DNA from: Alkalimonas sp.
GTDB taxonomy: Bacteria; Pseudomonadota; Gammaproteobacteria; Enterobacterales; Alteromonadaceae
Direction: 5' to 3'
Assembly (NCBI RefSeq): GCF_020831925.1
Contig: NZ_JAFIFQ010000028.1
Location: 1-51,660, forward strand
DNA: 51,660 nt
A program made the position numbers and the translations under genes. Positions within the stretch are counted from its first letter, which is position 1, and each line of letters starts with the position of its first letter. The notes under the pieces are model-generated. The model saw only the letters and a program-made list of their open reading frames with translations. It did not search any database and was not told the DNA's origin. Positions 18,290-26,723 of the stretch are shown in pieces.

Positions 18290-18754
18290 TTAGCCACCAT
18301 ATAGCTCTTTGGCACGACGGCCGATTTCCTGCTCCGATACATCCTCGATATGAGTAGAGAACATCCAGTTATGGCCGAAAGGATCCTGCAAACAGGCCAT
18401 GCGATCGCCATAAAACTGATCGGCCGGCGGCATGGTTAAAATTGCCCCCGCGGCAACGGCTTGTGCCACCAGGCCATCGACATCCTTAACGTAAATCATC
18501 ACGCCAACTGGGGTGCCATTTAACATCGGCGGGCTTTTGGTGCCCCAGTCATCGCTTTGCTCGCTCAGCATAAACAGCGCCTGCCCCAGCCGCATTTCTG
18601 CGTGCATCACAGCCCCTGTTGGCATCTCCATCTTTAGGATAAGCTCAGCGCCAAATGCCTTTTGGTAAAAACCAATCGCATCAGCGGCATTTTTAATGGT
18701 GAGATATGGAATGGCTCCGTTGTAGCCTTCCGGTATCGGTTGAATCGGTGACAT
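18290..18754 (-). CDS. VOC (glyoxalase/bleomycin-resistance) family protein, PhnB-like
   Basis: This 154-aa single-domain protein shows the VOC fold pattern: 'AIPYLTIKNAADAIGFYQKAFG', 'AEMRLGQALFMLSE', 'VYVKDVDGL'-type central strand and 'CLQDPFGHNWMF' near the end. It resembles the PhnB/YdcF-like subgroup of VOC proteins. The family includes metal-dependent enzymes and binding proteins with diverse substrates, so no reaction can be assigned. An AAGGAGA ribosome-binding site precedes ATG 18754. It appears monocistronic, facing the CheB-CheR gene. Confidence 0.8.
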   Translation of the reverse strand: MSPIQPIPEGYNGAIPYLTIKNAADAIGFYQKAFGAELILKMEMPTGAVMHAEMRLGQALFMLSEQSDDWGTKSPPMLNGTPVGVMIYVKDVDGLVAQAVAAGAILTMPPADQFYGDRMACLQDPFGHNWMFSTHIEDVSEQEIGRRAKELYGG

Positions 18755-18888
18755 GGTCCTTCTCCTTGTTGCTTAGCCCTCTATTCGTCGGGCATTTGAA
18801 TTCACCAGAACAGCAACCAACTCTGGCGTGGTGAAATTATAGTCGGTCAAATCCTGCACAGTTTATAGTTCAATACATCAGGGCTTAC

Positions 18889-19176
18889 TTAACACCCCCC
18901 ATCCCCACTACCACCGCCATCAGCGCCAGAACCAGACGATGATTCACTCTTACCGCTACTGTAAGAAGTGCTTAGACCGCCGCCAATGTCACCATGACCC
19001 GCTGAGCCGGTTTTGCTCTTACCGGCAAAACCCAGCACTGTGCCAACAATCAACGTAACGGTGCCGAAAAAGAAACCCAGAGGTGCAATCACCCCACTAA
19101 AAACCGACGTAGAGGTCAGGTCGCTGTGCCAATACAACCAAACAAGCAACAGAATCCAGAGTATCTTTTTTAGCAT
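18889..19176 (-). CDS. Small membrane protein with Gly/Ser-rich tail ending in Cys
   Basis: Starting at ATG 19176 (GAGG upstream), the product is 95 aa. Two hydrophobic segments (about 4-15 and 25-47, with 'GFFFGTVTLIVGTVLGFAG') precede a low-complexity tail of Gly, Ser and Asp that ends 'GGGSGDGGC'. I do not recognise a named family. A longer in-frame start at 19218 would overlap the upstream 48-aa gene. The two genes are separated by 4 nt and clearly form an operon. The terminal cysteine is unusual and might be a modification or metal-binding site. Confidence 0.6.
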   Translation of the reverse strand: MLKKILWILLLVWLYWHSDLTSTSVFSGVIAPLGFFFGTVTLIVGTVLGFAGKSKTGSAGHGDIGGGLSTSYSSGKSESSSGSGADGGGSGDGGC

Positions 19177-19180
19177 CGGC

Positions 19181-19327
19181 TCAGGCCTCGCTATCCGGCG
19201 CTGGAACGAACCTGGCAAATGCCTCCGCTTCGGTCAGGTTGTTGCTGTGCTCGTTGTAACGAACACTCATCCGATGGTGATCTTTTGCTGTTACTTTAAC
19301 AGAACCACATAAACACTGTACTTGCAT
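19181..19327 (-). CDS. 48-aa protein with N-terminal CxC motif
   Basis: A short reading frame encodes 48 aa beginning 'MQVQCLCGSVKVTAKDHHRM' and ending in an acidic, proline-containing tail. GGGAGG lies 7 bases before the ATG, a strong ribosome-binding site. The stop lies 4 nt before the ATG of the next gene, whose Shine-Dalgarno overlaps this stop. Those two facts support real translation although the frame is short. The CxCGS start recalls half of a zinc-binding or GFA-like cysteine motif, but no second cysteine pair exists, so metal binding would need a dimer or partner. The function is unknown. Confidence 0.6.
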   Translation of the reverse strand: MQVQCLCGSVKVTAKDHHRMSVRYNEHSNNLTEAEAFARFVPAPDSEA

Positions 19328-19360
19328 CGAGTTGCCTCCCCCGTTTTTTTACTATACGAG

Positions 19361-19387
19361 AAAAATCCGGCCATTGCCGGATTTTTT
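19361..19387. terminator. Strong bidirectional Rho-independent terminator
   Basis: An 11-bp stem AAAAATCCGGC / GCCGGATTTTT with loop CATT is flanked by A and T runs on its two sides, so it can terminate transcription in both directions. It lies just 3' of the - strand c-type cytochrome pair and 5' of the small-ORF operon on the same strand, separating the two units. Confidence 0.85.
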
Positions 19388-19403
19388 CCCTCTGCTGAGC
19401 AAG

Positions 19404-20831
19404 TCAGTCTGCCTGGCTTGCCTGCTTTGGCTTTACCCAGGCTCGCAATGCCAGGATCCAACTGAAGTCAGCTCCGGCCCGCTGCGCTCCCTGATGGCAA
19501 TTCATGCAGCTGTCGTACTGATGGTAGGTTTCCATCGTTACATTTGCCAACTGACAAGCAGGAAACGGCATTCCACCTGCCTGCGCCGGCGTGCCATCCT
19601 CGCAACCAAAATCATCATTGGTTGGGTTGGGTGGTGATGCCGATGGCAAAGTCGGCCATTGGGTTCCTATCAACTGGTAGTGCTGCCAGACGGTGCCCTG
19701 CATCAGCTGCCGGTACTGCTGATTCAGGCCCGTTGTCGACATATCAGGCTGTCCTGCAGGTGGTCTTGGGGTATCCGGTATGGCCGACAAGCGCAGCACA
19801 TTGATCGGTTCAGGGTTAAAGTCATCCGCGGCAGGAACTCGACTGGAGCCCGGGTGTGCTGCCGGATTGGCGCGGGTGATGCCTGGCACACGTTTATACA
19901 ACTCGGGATCATAGTACGAGGCTTGCATCCCGGCTGGGGTGCTGAGGTCTTCCCCCAGATTATCTACCTGCTCAAAAGTCGCCCAGACCCACTGCGGGAA
20001 GTTAGGGGTTTTCTGGGCGATATGAAAGCCGACCAAACCAGCCACTATCGGCTGGCAATCACACACCAGCATCTGGCTCAGTTCATTGGTACCACAGGTT
20101 CCCGGGACCGTTGCCAGAGCCTCTAACTGAAAAAAACGTTGCCGGTACGGTGCTGGTACTTTCGCCAGATCGCGCCAGGCGGCTTTCACCTCCAGCACCC
20201 CAGGGCCTTGCCCGAAGCTGGATGCCGGCAGCGTGATTTTGCCGGAAGCTGGCCAGTTGGCTTTGTTGTAGTAACCGTGCTGACGTACATAATCATACAG
20301 TACCCGATTAACCCGCACTTCATAGCGGGTAAAGAGCCCGGTTTGATCCGGTAAAGGCCCGCCAAACGCCTGATTGATTTCATCGGCTATGGTGCCCATC
20401 TTACTGCCAGTCATCAGCACACTCCGGCCCTGGTGCTCCAGATTACGACAAGCAGCAGCACCATTGGGTTGTTCCCAACCAACCGGCGAATCGCCATTTT
20501 GCAAAAAAAGATCATTGGCGGTTTTAAACCCCAGCCAAACCGGCTGCCTGCCATCGATGTAGTGACCAAAAGCTGCCGGATCGTCAGGCCGAAATGGTTT
20601 GCCGTGGCTATCAGGTACAGACGGCCACATCAAGGCAATAAAGTTTTGCCACATAAAGAAATCAAAATACGGCCGATTATCCACCGGAAAGCCAGCAAAA
20701 GGCTGAGCCGGCACCTCAGGAAGCAACTGCCCCGACAAATGTGGCTTTAATGGGTAAGGGTAACCCGGGCTTTCAGCCAGCACCGGAAAGGCAAACAAAC
20801 AGAGCATAAGTACCAAGCCAACATGCTTCAT
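19404..20831 (-). CDS. Exported monoheme c-type protein (downstream of pair)
   Basis: Starting at ATG 20831 (GGGAGGACA upstream), the 475-aa product begins 'MKHVGLVLMLCLFAFPVLA', a clear signal peptide. It has a single heme c site, C442-M-N-C-H446, very near the C terminus. Other parts ('RPYFDFFMWQNFIALMWPS', 'QPVWLGFKTANDLF') do not match a cytochrome family I can name. It is probably periplasmic. The upstream gene encodes a second large exported monoheme protein whose stop overlaps this gene's ribosome-binding site. The pair likely works together, either as an oxidoreductase with an unrecognised catalytic fold or as an electron-transfer complex. The longer in-frame start at 20951 lacks the signal peptide at its N terminus and is rejected. 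Confidence 0.7.
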   Translation of the reverse strand: MKHVGLVLMLCLFAFPVLAESPGYPYPLKPHLSGQLLPEVPAQPFAGFPVDNRPYFDFFMWQNFIALMWPSVPDSHGKPFRPDDPAAFGHYIDGRQPVWLGFKTANDLFLQNGDSPVGWEQPNGAAACRNLEHQGRSVLMTGSKMGTIADEINQAFGGPLPDQTGLFTRYEVRVNRVLYDYVRQHGYYNKANWPASGKITLPASSFGQGPGVLEVKAAWRDLAKVPAPYRQRFFQLEALATVPGTCGTNELSQMLVCDCQPIVAGLVGFHIAQKTPNFPQWVWATFEQVDNLGEDLSTPAGMQASYYDPELYKRVPGITRANPAAHPGSSRVPAADDFNPEPINVLRLSAIPDTPRPPAGQPDMSTTGLNQQYRQLMQGTVWQHYQLIGTQWPTLPSASPPNPTNDDFGCEDGTPAQAGGMPFPACQLANVTMETYHQYDSCMNCHQGAQRAGADFSWILALRAWVKPKQASQAD

Positions 20832-20832
20832 C

Positions 20833-22200
20833 TCAGTGTCCTCCCTGACAAGACTGCGGGGCACCATCCCGGGCATGTTGCCAGTATTGGCCAAACGCCA
20901 CCCACATTTGCAGCGAGGTATCAAAGCTAATGGTATTTGGGAAAGAACCACTGACTGGCCCCATCGGGTACTTCAGGTTTTGAAAGTAAGCGACATTCTC
21001 TGCCGAATACTGCTCACACTGACCCTCAAAGCCAAAGATATTTGGCGAAAATGGCTCTAACTGGCGGCCATCCGGGCTGGCGAATGCATTGCCATGGCAC
21101 GACAAGCAAGAGGACAGTTTATTATCGACCGGTCCCGCCAGACGCTGATGGCAACCGAAGTGTTCTGCCTGTACATTGATATCCGACTGATTTAACACCG
21201 ATTGCCTTGCCGGGATGCTTTCTGCCTTTGGCACCGCAGGAAAAGTCCAGGGATCCATGCCCCACTGCAAGCCCACCGGGCTTAAATTATCCCAGGGCGT
21301 TTCACCATTCATGCCGGCGTTGTAAGCAAAGGTGCCATAGACCCAGTTGGTCGGTGAGCGGGAGTCCACCACGGCCACATCCAGCTGCACCAAATGCACA
21401 GCTTGCGGCTTACGCTGACAGAGAAACTGATTGTTCTGCTCGATATGCCGGTTTGCCATCCATGCCGGTGAACCAGCAAGGTAAGCCACATCCTCTGGCG
21501 TGACGGTAGAGAACAACAGTTTGGCCACAACAGTCCCCTCAGGAAACGGTAGCCCAGCCTGAGTCAACTTGCCGGCATAGTCGGTCATCACCGGTTTGCC
21601 ATCCTTCGCCCAGGCCTGCCCCAGCGCATAGGCTCCATGCGGGTTGTAGACGCCAAAAGCCCAGGTTTCAAAACGGGGTTCAGCCATCGACTGGTCTGCT
21701 GTCGGCAGACCATGCAGGCCGCGCTTACCAAAGAAATCCGACAGCACCGCCGTTCTTTCGTTGGTCAGGCCATGAATAAACTCGCGGCCTGTGGTGGGAT
21801 CATATGCCATCCAGGGCACATGAAACCAGCGAGTGCTGCCATCCACCTGCACTTTCCAGCCCTGCTCATTGCGCAAATACGGATCCTGTTGTTCACGCAC
21901 ATAATTCAAAATATGCATGATGTAATCCTGCCACTGTTGCTCCCATTCCGGCACACCCTGTGCAGTAAAGTCGGTGTTAAACAAATCGGCCGGGCCATCC
22001 AGCCACTTGCACACCGACTTGTCGCACGGCTCCGGCATAGTCGTTGGGTAATCGTGGCTTAACTGAAACACAGGCCCCTGCCAGCCAGCCGGTGGTGCTG
22101 AAACAGCATTGCGCCAGGCCAGCTCCGCAGGCGTTGCGGCCTGCAGGTTTAAAGCAAAGCTCAGTACCCAGGTACTTACAACAGCGGTTAATTTTATCAT
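20833..22200 (-). CDS. Exported monoheme c-type protein (upstream of pair)
   Basis: Starting at ATG 22200 (AAGGATAACG upstream), the 455-aa product has a signal peptide ('MIKLTAVVSTWVLSFALNLQA') and one heme c motif, C365-L-S-C-H369, about 90 residues from the end. A pair of Cys in 'EPCDKSVCKW' may form a disulfide. The central part ('WFHVPWMAYDPTTGREFIHG', 'RFETWAFGVYNP') is long and not a typical cytochrome fold, so a catalytic role is possible. It overlaps the Shine-Dalgarno of the next cytochrome gene, so the two are cotranslated. The longer open frame (start 22362) would overlap the neighbouring gene and lacks an N-terminal signal. Confidence 0.7.
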   Translation of the reverse strand: MIKLTAVVSTWVLSFALNLQAATPAELAWRNAVSAPPAGWQGPVFQLSHDYPTTMPEPCDKSVCKWLDGPADLFNTDFTAQGVPEWEQQWQDYIMHILNYVREQQDPYLRNEQGWKVQVDGSTRWFHVPWMAYDPTTGREFIHGLTNERTAVLSDFFGKRGLHGLPTADQSMAEPRFETWAFGVYNPHGAYALGQAWAKDGKPVMTDYAGKLTQAGLPFPEGTVVAKLLFSTVTPEDVAYLAGSPAWMANRHIEQNNQFLCQRKPQAVHLVQLDVAVVDSRSPTNWVYGTFAYNAGMNGETPWDNLSPVGLQWGMDPWTFPAVPKAESIPARQSVLNQSDINVQAEHFGCHQRLAGPVDNKLSSCLSCHGNAFASPDGRQLEPFSPNIFGFEGQCEQYSAENVAYFQNLKYPMGPVSGSFPNTISFDTSLQMWVAFGQYWQHARDGAPQSCQGGH

Positions 22201-22340
22201 TCTCGTTATCCTTGTTCTGCAACATGCCAATTGGGTATAGCGAAGGCCCAAAACAAAGACGGGATAAAGTTCTGAGAAATTTACGATAATGTTGAACAGA
22301 GGCCAACAAAGGGCGCGCTTGTTACATGCCCAGCCAGACG

Positions 22341-22835
22341 TTATGGGTGATGCACCGCCCACTCCTTTTGGGCACGTTGGCGGTCCGGATCTGGCACTGC
22401 CATCACCGATGCTATTGTCTGGATATAATACTCCGGTAATTGCACTTCCTGCGCTCCCACCAAGACATGATGTTTGTACCAGTCGAATGGGATCACATCA
22501 TCCCGGGTGCGAATCGCGTAGTAGATTAAGGCTTCAAGGCTGTGGCCATCGGCGTGCTGCACCCAAACCTGCCTGGCATTGTAGCCCGTGCCTAAGCTTT
22601 CGGCCTGATCCAGCACCGGCCGCTCGGCCGGATCCATCTTATAAACCGCTCCCAGCACCTGATGGCTGCTATCACCGGTAAAAAATGCATCGCATTTGGC
22701 CGAACCATCGGTACTGGCTTTGTGAAACCGTAGCTGATAGCCCGGAAGCCGATACACGCCAAGCCGCTCAGCGCTCGGGACCCGCTGACGCAGCCGGGCC
22801 AGCGACAAGTTAGATCCATAGGCAAAATACAGCAT
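22341..22835 (-). CDS. Gamma-glutamylcyclotransferase-like protein
   Basis: This 164-aa protein begins 'MLYFAYGSNLSLARLRQR', the YGSNL loop typical of gamma-glutamylcyclotransferases. It has a downstream 'LDQAESLGTGYNARQV' segment in which the Glu matches the catalytic acid position. This family releases 5-oxoproline from gamma-glutamyl peptides or amines, though the substrate is uncertain here. ATG 22835 follows GGGGGC and lies one base after the upstream amidohydrolase stop. The longer frame start (22892) is inside that gene. The tight spacing suggests a shared transcript with the secreted amidohydrolase. Confidence 0.82.
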   Translation of the reverse strand: MLYFAYGSNLSLARLRQRVPSAERLGVYRLPGYQLRFHKASTDGSAKCDAFFTGDSSHQVLGAVYKMDPAERPVLDQAESLGTGYNARQVWVQHADGHSLEALIYYAIRTRDDVIPFDWYKHHVLVGAQEVQLPEYYIQTIASVMAVPDPDRQRAQKEWAVHHP

Positions 22836-22836
22836 C

Positions 22837-24201
22837 CTAACGCCCCCTGTTTTCGGCAATACGGGCGGCTTCGATCTCAGCCAATTTGGCATCCAGCTCA
22901 GCCCGGCTTAACCATTGGCCACGCACCATCACCCCGGCTGGCTGGTAGAGCACCGATAAGTCATCCAGTGGGTTTGCATCCACCAGCAACAGGTCGGCTC
23001 TGTGGCCGGCTCTCACCTGGCCAAAGCTATCCTGATCGGCAAAATACTCGCCCACCAGCACAGTGCCACTGCGCAGAATATCGTAGTGGCTCATGCCGGC
23101 AGCGGCCATCAGCGGCAACTCACGGCGCAGTGATAAACCCGGTACACTGTATAGCTGCGGCGCATCGGTACCCATCAAAATAGTCACCCCGGCCTGATAC
23201 AAAGCACTGAGCAAACGCTGACGGTTTTCGGCATGAATGGCGGCCGTTTCACCGGTGTAGTAAGCACCACTGGCCGAATCCAGATAGCGCCGCCAGCCGG
23301 ACAGGACCCGGGCCGGCATGTATTTTAGCTCGTCAAAACTTTCCAGGTGCTCGCGATCAGCGGCGCCGATAATGGTCTGCCATAACGCCTGAGTGGGTAC
23401 CACGGCAACCTGGTACTCTTTGGTCAGAGCTACCAGCTCAGCCATATCCTGTTCGGTTAAGGGCGTATCAAAACCGCCAAGTGCCGCCATATACCCATCC
23501 AGATGATCGATGGTACGACTGCCAAGTTTGATCGCCTGCTCAATCCCAACGGCTTCCGGCACATGGCCGGCAAAGTCAATGCCTTGCTTCCTGGCTTCAT
23601 CGGCAATGGCCTGATACTGCTCCAGGTTCAGCCCGGGGTGAATTTTCAATAAATCCCAACCTTCAGCTTTGTGCTGTTGCACACGCTCGCGGGCTTGTTG
23701 AGGCGAAGTAACCGTATGCTGATTAAAGCTCGGGCCAGCCAGATACAAGGTTGGTCCCAGCCGCTTGCCGCTGGCAATATCCTCTTTTAACCGCAGCTGA
23801 TGCTCATGACCCAACATGCCTCGCACTGTGGTCACCCCTCCGGCTAAGTAAAGCAGCAGCACATCATCCAGATAGCGCGCCGGCATACCGCTAAAATCCA
23901 CGGTAGGCGGCACATGACCGTGCATTTCTGCCAGGCCAGGCAGCAGGTAACGGCCCTGGCCATCAATGACGACAGCCCCTGCCGGGATTTCCAGCTCCAC
24001 TGCCGCAGCTACCGCCAGAATGCGATCACCTTGCACCAATACCCGTTGATTCAGCAGCAGCTGATCCGAATCCATCGGCAACACCTGTACATGATCAAAC
24101 ACCGTTATCAGCTCTGTCGTAGCCGCGCTTTTAGCCTGAGCAGGCAATGAAATGATGGCCAACAGCATCAGGCAGCTGAAAAAAAAGCCAGAGCGCACCA
24201 T
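22837..24201 (-). CDS. Secreted amidohydrolase-family metalloenzyme
   Basis: This 454-aa protein has a signal peptide ('MVRSGFFFSCLMLLAIISLP', cleavage near AQA-K) and an amidohydrolase TIM barrel. Metal ligands are visible: H94 and H96 (MHGH), K186 (LLKIHPG), H213 (AGHVPE), H233 (IDHLDG) and the Asp of 'MGTDAP'. The beta-sandwich ends 'GHRADLLLVDANPLDDLS' are typical of imidazolonepropionase-like or prolidase-like members. The carboxylated Lys suggests a binuclear site. The substrate cannot be inferred. Export suggests peptide or N-acyl hydrolysis in the periplasm, and the downstream cyclotransferase-like gene hints at peptide or amino acid metabolism. Confidence 0.84.
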   Translation of the reverse strand: MVRSGFFFSCLMLLAIISLPAQAKSAATTELITVFDHVQVLPMDSDQLLLNQRVLVQGDRILAVAAAVELEIPAGAVVIDGQGRYLLPGLAEMHGHVPPTVDFSGMPARYLDDVLLLYLAGGVTTVRGMLGHEHQLRLKEDIASGKRLGPTLYLAGPSFNQHTVTSPQQARERVQQHKAEGWDLLKIHPGLNLEQYQAIADEARKQGIDFAGHVPEAVGIEQAIKLGSRTIDHLDGYMAALGGFDTPLTEQDMAELVALTKEYQVAVVPTQALWQTIIGAADREHLESFDELKYMPARVLSGWRRYLDSASGAYYTGETAAIHAENRQRLLSALYQAGVTILMGTDAPQLYSVPGLSLRRELPLMAAAGMSHYDILRSGTVLVGEYFADQDSFGQVRAGHRADLLLVDANPLDDLSVLYQPAGVMVRGQWLSRAELDAKLAEIEAARIAENRGR

Positions 24202-24446
24202 AAAAGAAATCCTCTTTTATACCAACACGATGCGCCAAGTATGGTCAGCCACTCCCTTTTACGCAAGCCAACTGCTGTCGACATACGCTGAACTGCGACC
24301 AGGATCCGTTTAAAGCCGTAGTCAAAAAAGCGGCAACAAAAATCTCCCGGGACTAGCACAAACAATTGGTTGCCGCCCTTGCCAACTTAGGGGAACTGCC
24401 CAGCGTGTTAACAGCATTACCTGCACGGGATAAGCTGGCAGAGACG

Positions 24447-25658
24447 TTAGCGCAACATCTGAGAAAATGGCAGGATCCGGACCGCTTCACCAGCCGCTAC
24501 CTGATCGCGCTCTTGCTCCAGTGCGATGTAACAGTTGGCTTTGGCTGCACCACTTAGGACTGCCGAGCTTTGCCTGCCGATAGGTTTTACCTGCAACTGG
24601 CCGTTTAACTGCTGGTAAAAACCGCGCTGAAAATCGGCCCGCCCCGGTGTTTTTTTCATAGGTTCTGCTGCCACAGCTTCCAGTAATTGCTGGCTGGCAA
24701 TGGGCTCGCCTGCCAGGCGTCGTAACACCGGCTGCACCAACAGATCCATGGTGGCGACTGCCGCCACCGGATTGCCTGGCAAGCCAAAGAACCAGCACTT
24801 GCCAAGACTACCAAATGCAAAAGGCTTGCCCGGTTTCATTGCGACTTTCCAAAATCCGATATCGCCCAACTCACTGAGCAATTGCCGGGTGTAGTCCGCA
24901 TCCCCAACCGAGACGCCAGCACTGGTAATGAGTACATCGGCCTCCTCAGCTGCCCTTTGAATGGCCTGGCGGATACTATCAGGCTTGTCCGGCAGTAAGC
25001 CCAAATCCAGCACCTCACAGTCCAGCCGCTTGAGCATAGCACTCAGCACCACTCGGTTGCTGTCGTACAGATGGCCAGCTGGTAATGGCTGACCGGGGGC
25101 GATGAGTTCATCACCGGTTGAAAATACCGCCGCTTTCATGCGCCTTTGCACCGCAACCTCGGCCAGGCCGATGGATGCCAGCAGGCCTAAATCAACCGCC
25201 GTCAACCGCTGACCTCGTGACAACAATAACTGCCCAGGTGCAATATCCTCCCCGGCTTTACGCACATGATCACCCAGCTTTGGGACATGCAACAACCGGA
25301 TGCCCGGCTCTGCTTGCTCCACCTGTTCCTGCATCACCACCGTATCCAAACCGGCGGGTAACACCGCACCAGTGGTAATGCGCACACAATGATCGGGCGG
25401 TACTCTGCCTTCAAAAGCATGGCCTGCCAGTGCTGTGCCTGCTAATGGCAAGGTTTTGCCAGGTTCAGCTTCAACCAAGCGCAATGCATAGCCATCCATC
25501 GCCGAATTATCAAACGCGGGTACCGTCACTTCGGCACGGATATCCTTGGCTAAGACCCGGCCAAGCGCGGCTACCAAACCAAGGTGTTCAACACCGGCAA
25601 GCGGACTTACCTGGCTGAGCATCGCATCCAACGCGTCCTGTACCGGCATCAAACTCAT
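24447..25658 (-). CDS. moeA: Molybdopterin molybdotransferase MoeA
   Basis: Starting at ATG 25658, the 403-aa protein matches MoeA length (E. coli 411 aa). It carries 'PAFDNSAMDGYA', 'ITTGAVLPAGLDTVV', the MPT-binding 'SAGVSVGDADYTRQLL' and 'KPGKPFAFG'. MoeA inserts molybdate into adenylated molybdopterin, the cofactor needed by NarG. Its ATG overlaps the narL stop in ATGA, so cofactor synthesis is coupled translationally to the nitrate regulator. An in-frame start at 25688 lies within narL and has no better ribosome-binding site. The following 245 nt contain no clear gene. Confidence 0.93.
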   Translation of the reverse strand: MSLMPVQDALDAMLSQVSPLAGVEHLGLVAALGRVLAKDIRAEVTVPAFDNSAMDGYALRLVEAEPGKTLPLAGTALAGHAFEGRVPPDHCVRITTGAVLPAGLDTVVMQEQVEQAEPGIRLLHVPKLGDHVRKAGEDIAPGQLLLSRGQRLTAVDLGLLASIGLAEVAVQRRMKAAVFSTGDELIAPGQPLPAGHLYDSNRVVLSAMLKRLDCEVLDLGLLPDKPDSIRQAIQRAAEEADVLITSAGVSVGDADYTRQLLSELGDIGFWKVAMKPGKPFAFGSLGKCWFFGLPGNPVAAVATMDLLVQPVLRRLAGEPIASQQLLEAVAAEPMKKTPGRADFQRGFYQQLNGQLQVKPIGRQSSAVLSGAAKANCYIALEQERDQVAAGEAVRILPFSQMLR

Positions 25659-26308
25659 GCCTTGGCCCCCTGCTGATTGACCATCCACACCGCGGCTTCT
25701 ACCCGCGAGCGTAGTCCCAGTTTTTTTAGCAAATGCTTGACGTGTACCTTAACGGTACCATCGGAAATATCCAGTTCACGGGCAATGACTTTGTTGCTCA
25801 TGCCTTTGGCAATCAGACTTAAGATCTCATACTCACGGTTGGTCAGACTGTTTAATTCGGCATTGGGCTTGGGGCCCGGTTTACGGATGGCGGTCGCCAG
25901 CACTGCCGCCACCGATTCACTTAATACCATCTTGCCAGTCACAGCACGCCGAATTTGCTCCAGCAGTTGCTCAGGCTCCATGTCTTTTAGCAAATAACCA
26001 TCAGCTCCCAGTGTAATGGCCTGCACCACATCTTCATCGGCATCAGAGACTGTCAGCATCACAATACGGGAGGTGACGCCCTCTTTACGCAAGGCTTGCA
26101 AGGTCGCCAGCCCATCCATACCTTGCATATTCAAATCCAGAATAATCAAATCCGGATCCAGCTCAACAGCCACCGGAATAGCGTCTTTACCACTGCTGGC
26201 TTCAGCCACCACTTCCATATCATCTTCAAAATCCAGCAACTGCTTGAGCCCTTTGCGCAGTAAAGGATGATCATCTATCAGCATTACGCTGGCCGCTTCA
26301 GAATTCAT
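25655..26308 (-). CDS. narL: Nitrate/nitrite response regulator NarL
   Basis: This 217-aa protein has a receiver (D12/D13, phosphoacceptor D58 in 'LIILDLNMQGMDG', K108 in 'YLLKDM') and a LuxR-type HTH (about 150-210; 'LTNREYEILSLIAKGMSNK', 'DGTVKVHVKHLLKKLGLRSR'). Both the length and the HTH sequence are those of NarL/NarP. The cognate sensor NarX is encoded about 5 kb away on the same strand, not adjacent. GGAG precedes ATG 26308. It overlaps moeA by 4 nt. NarL-type 7-2-7 palindromes occur upstream of both narK and narG. Confidence 0.92.
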   Translation of the reverse strand: MNSEAASVMLIDDHPLLRKGLKQLLDFEDDMEVVAEASSGKDAIPVAVELDPDLIILDLNMQGMDGLATLQALRKEGVTSRIVMLTVSDADEDVVQAITLGADGYLLKDMEPEQLLEQIRRAVTGKMVLSESVAAVLATAIRKPGPKPNAELNSLTNREYEILSLIAKGMSNKVIARELDISDGTVKVHVKHLLKKLGLRSRVEAAVWMVNQQGAKA

Positions 26309-26723
26309 GGGTTACTCCATCGGTGTTTCATAATTTGCTATCGCCATCGTCTTTCAAAATGCACAAGAGTAGTTGTATCCACCGTTCAGTCACTGAGACA
26401 GGAAATTTACTAGCTTGCTACCTGATTGCATCTGGAAATCCATTGGAGTTATTAGTAGCGATCCAAGGCCTGGATTCTTTGATTCAGGTCATAGTTTGGT
26501 CTATTCACGGAAAAGTAACAAGCAATGACGGTAGAAAAAAACAGGCCTTACCTAATACGTAAAACAATGATTTTATTTACTTATTTCAAATCCTCCGTAA
26601 CGAGCTACCACTTTATAGGTACCCAGGGATAGTTGAAGGGGCATTGGAGCTAACCCCAGAGTTACATTGTGGTCAAGGCCAGCTGCACGCATAGTTAGCG
26701 CATCAGCGAACAGGAGTCTGACT
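26309..26723. other. narL-narK divergent intergenic region
   Basis: This 415-nt region lies between the divergent narL and narK genes. It contains one clear 7-2-7 NarL-type palindrome (26606-26621). A GTG-started frame at 26323-26562 (79 aa) has no ribosome-binding site or recognisable domain and I do not call it a gene. I see no convincing FNR site; the best candidate, TTGAT-TCAG-GTCAT at 26479-26492, has two mismatches and lies far from narK. Confidence 0.5.
26606..26621. promoter_or_regulatory. NarL-type 7-2-7 palindrome upstream of narK
   Basis: TACCACT-TT-ATAGGTA is an inverted pair of heptamers. The right arm reads TACCTAT on the - strand, matching TACYYMT fully, and the left arm matches 6 of 7. 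Phospho-NarL and NarP bind heptamers arranged 7-2-7. The site is 102 nt upstream of the narK ATG. A nearly identical 16-mer occurs upstream of narG at 33027-33042. Confidence 0.7.

Noticed and set aside
24366-24557. 63-aa TTG-started + strand frame
   Set aside because: It overlaps moeA in antisense and has no ribosome-binding site; only a possible remnant is noted.
26479-26492. TTGAT-TCAG-GTCAT as an FNR site for narK
   Set aside because: Two mismatches, no good -10 hexamer 21-22 nt downstream, and more than 230 nt from the narK start.
26323-26562. 79-aa GTG-started frame between narL and narK
   Set aside because: No ribosome-binding site or recognisable domain; it lies in a regulatory region.
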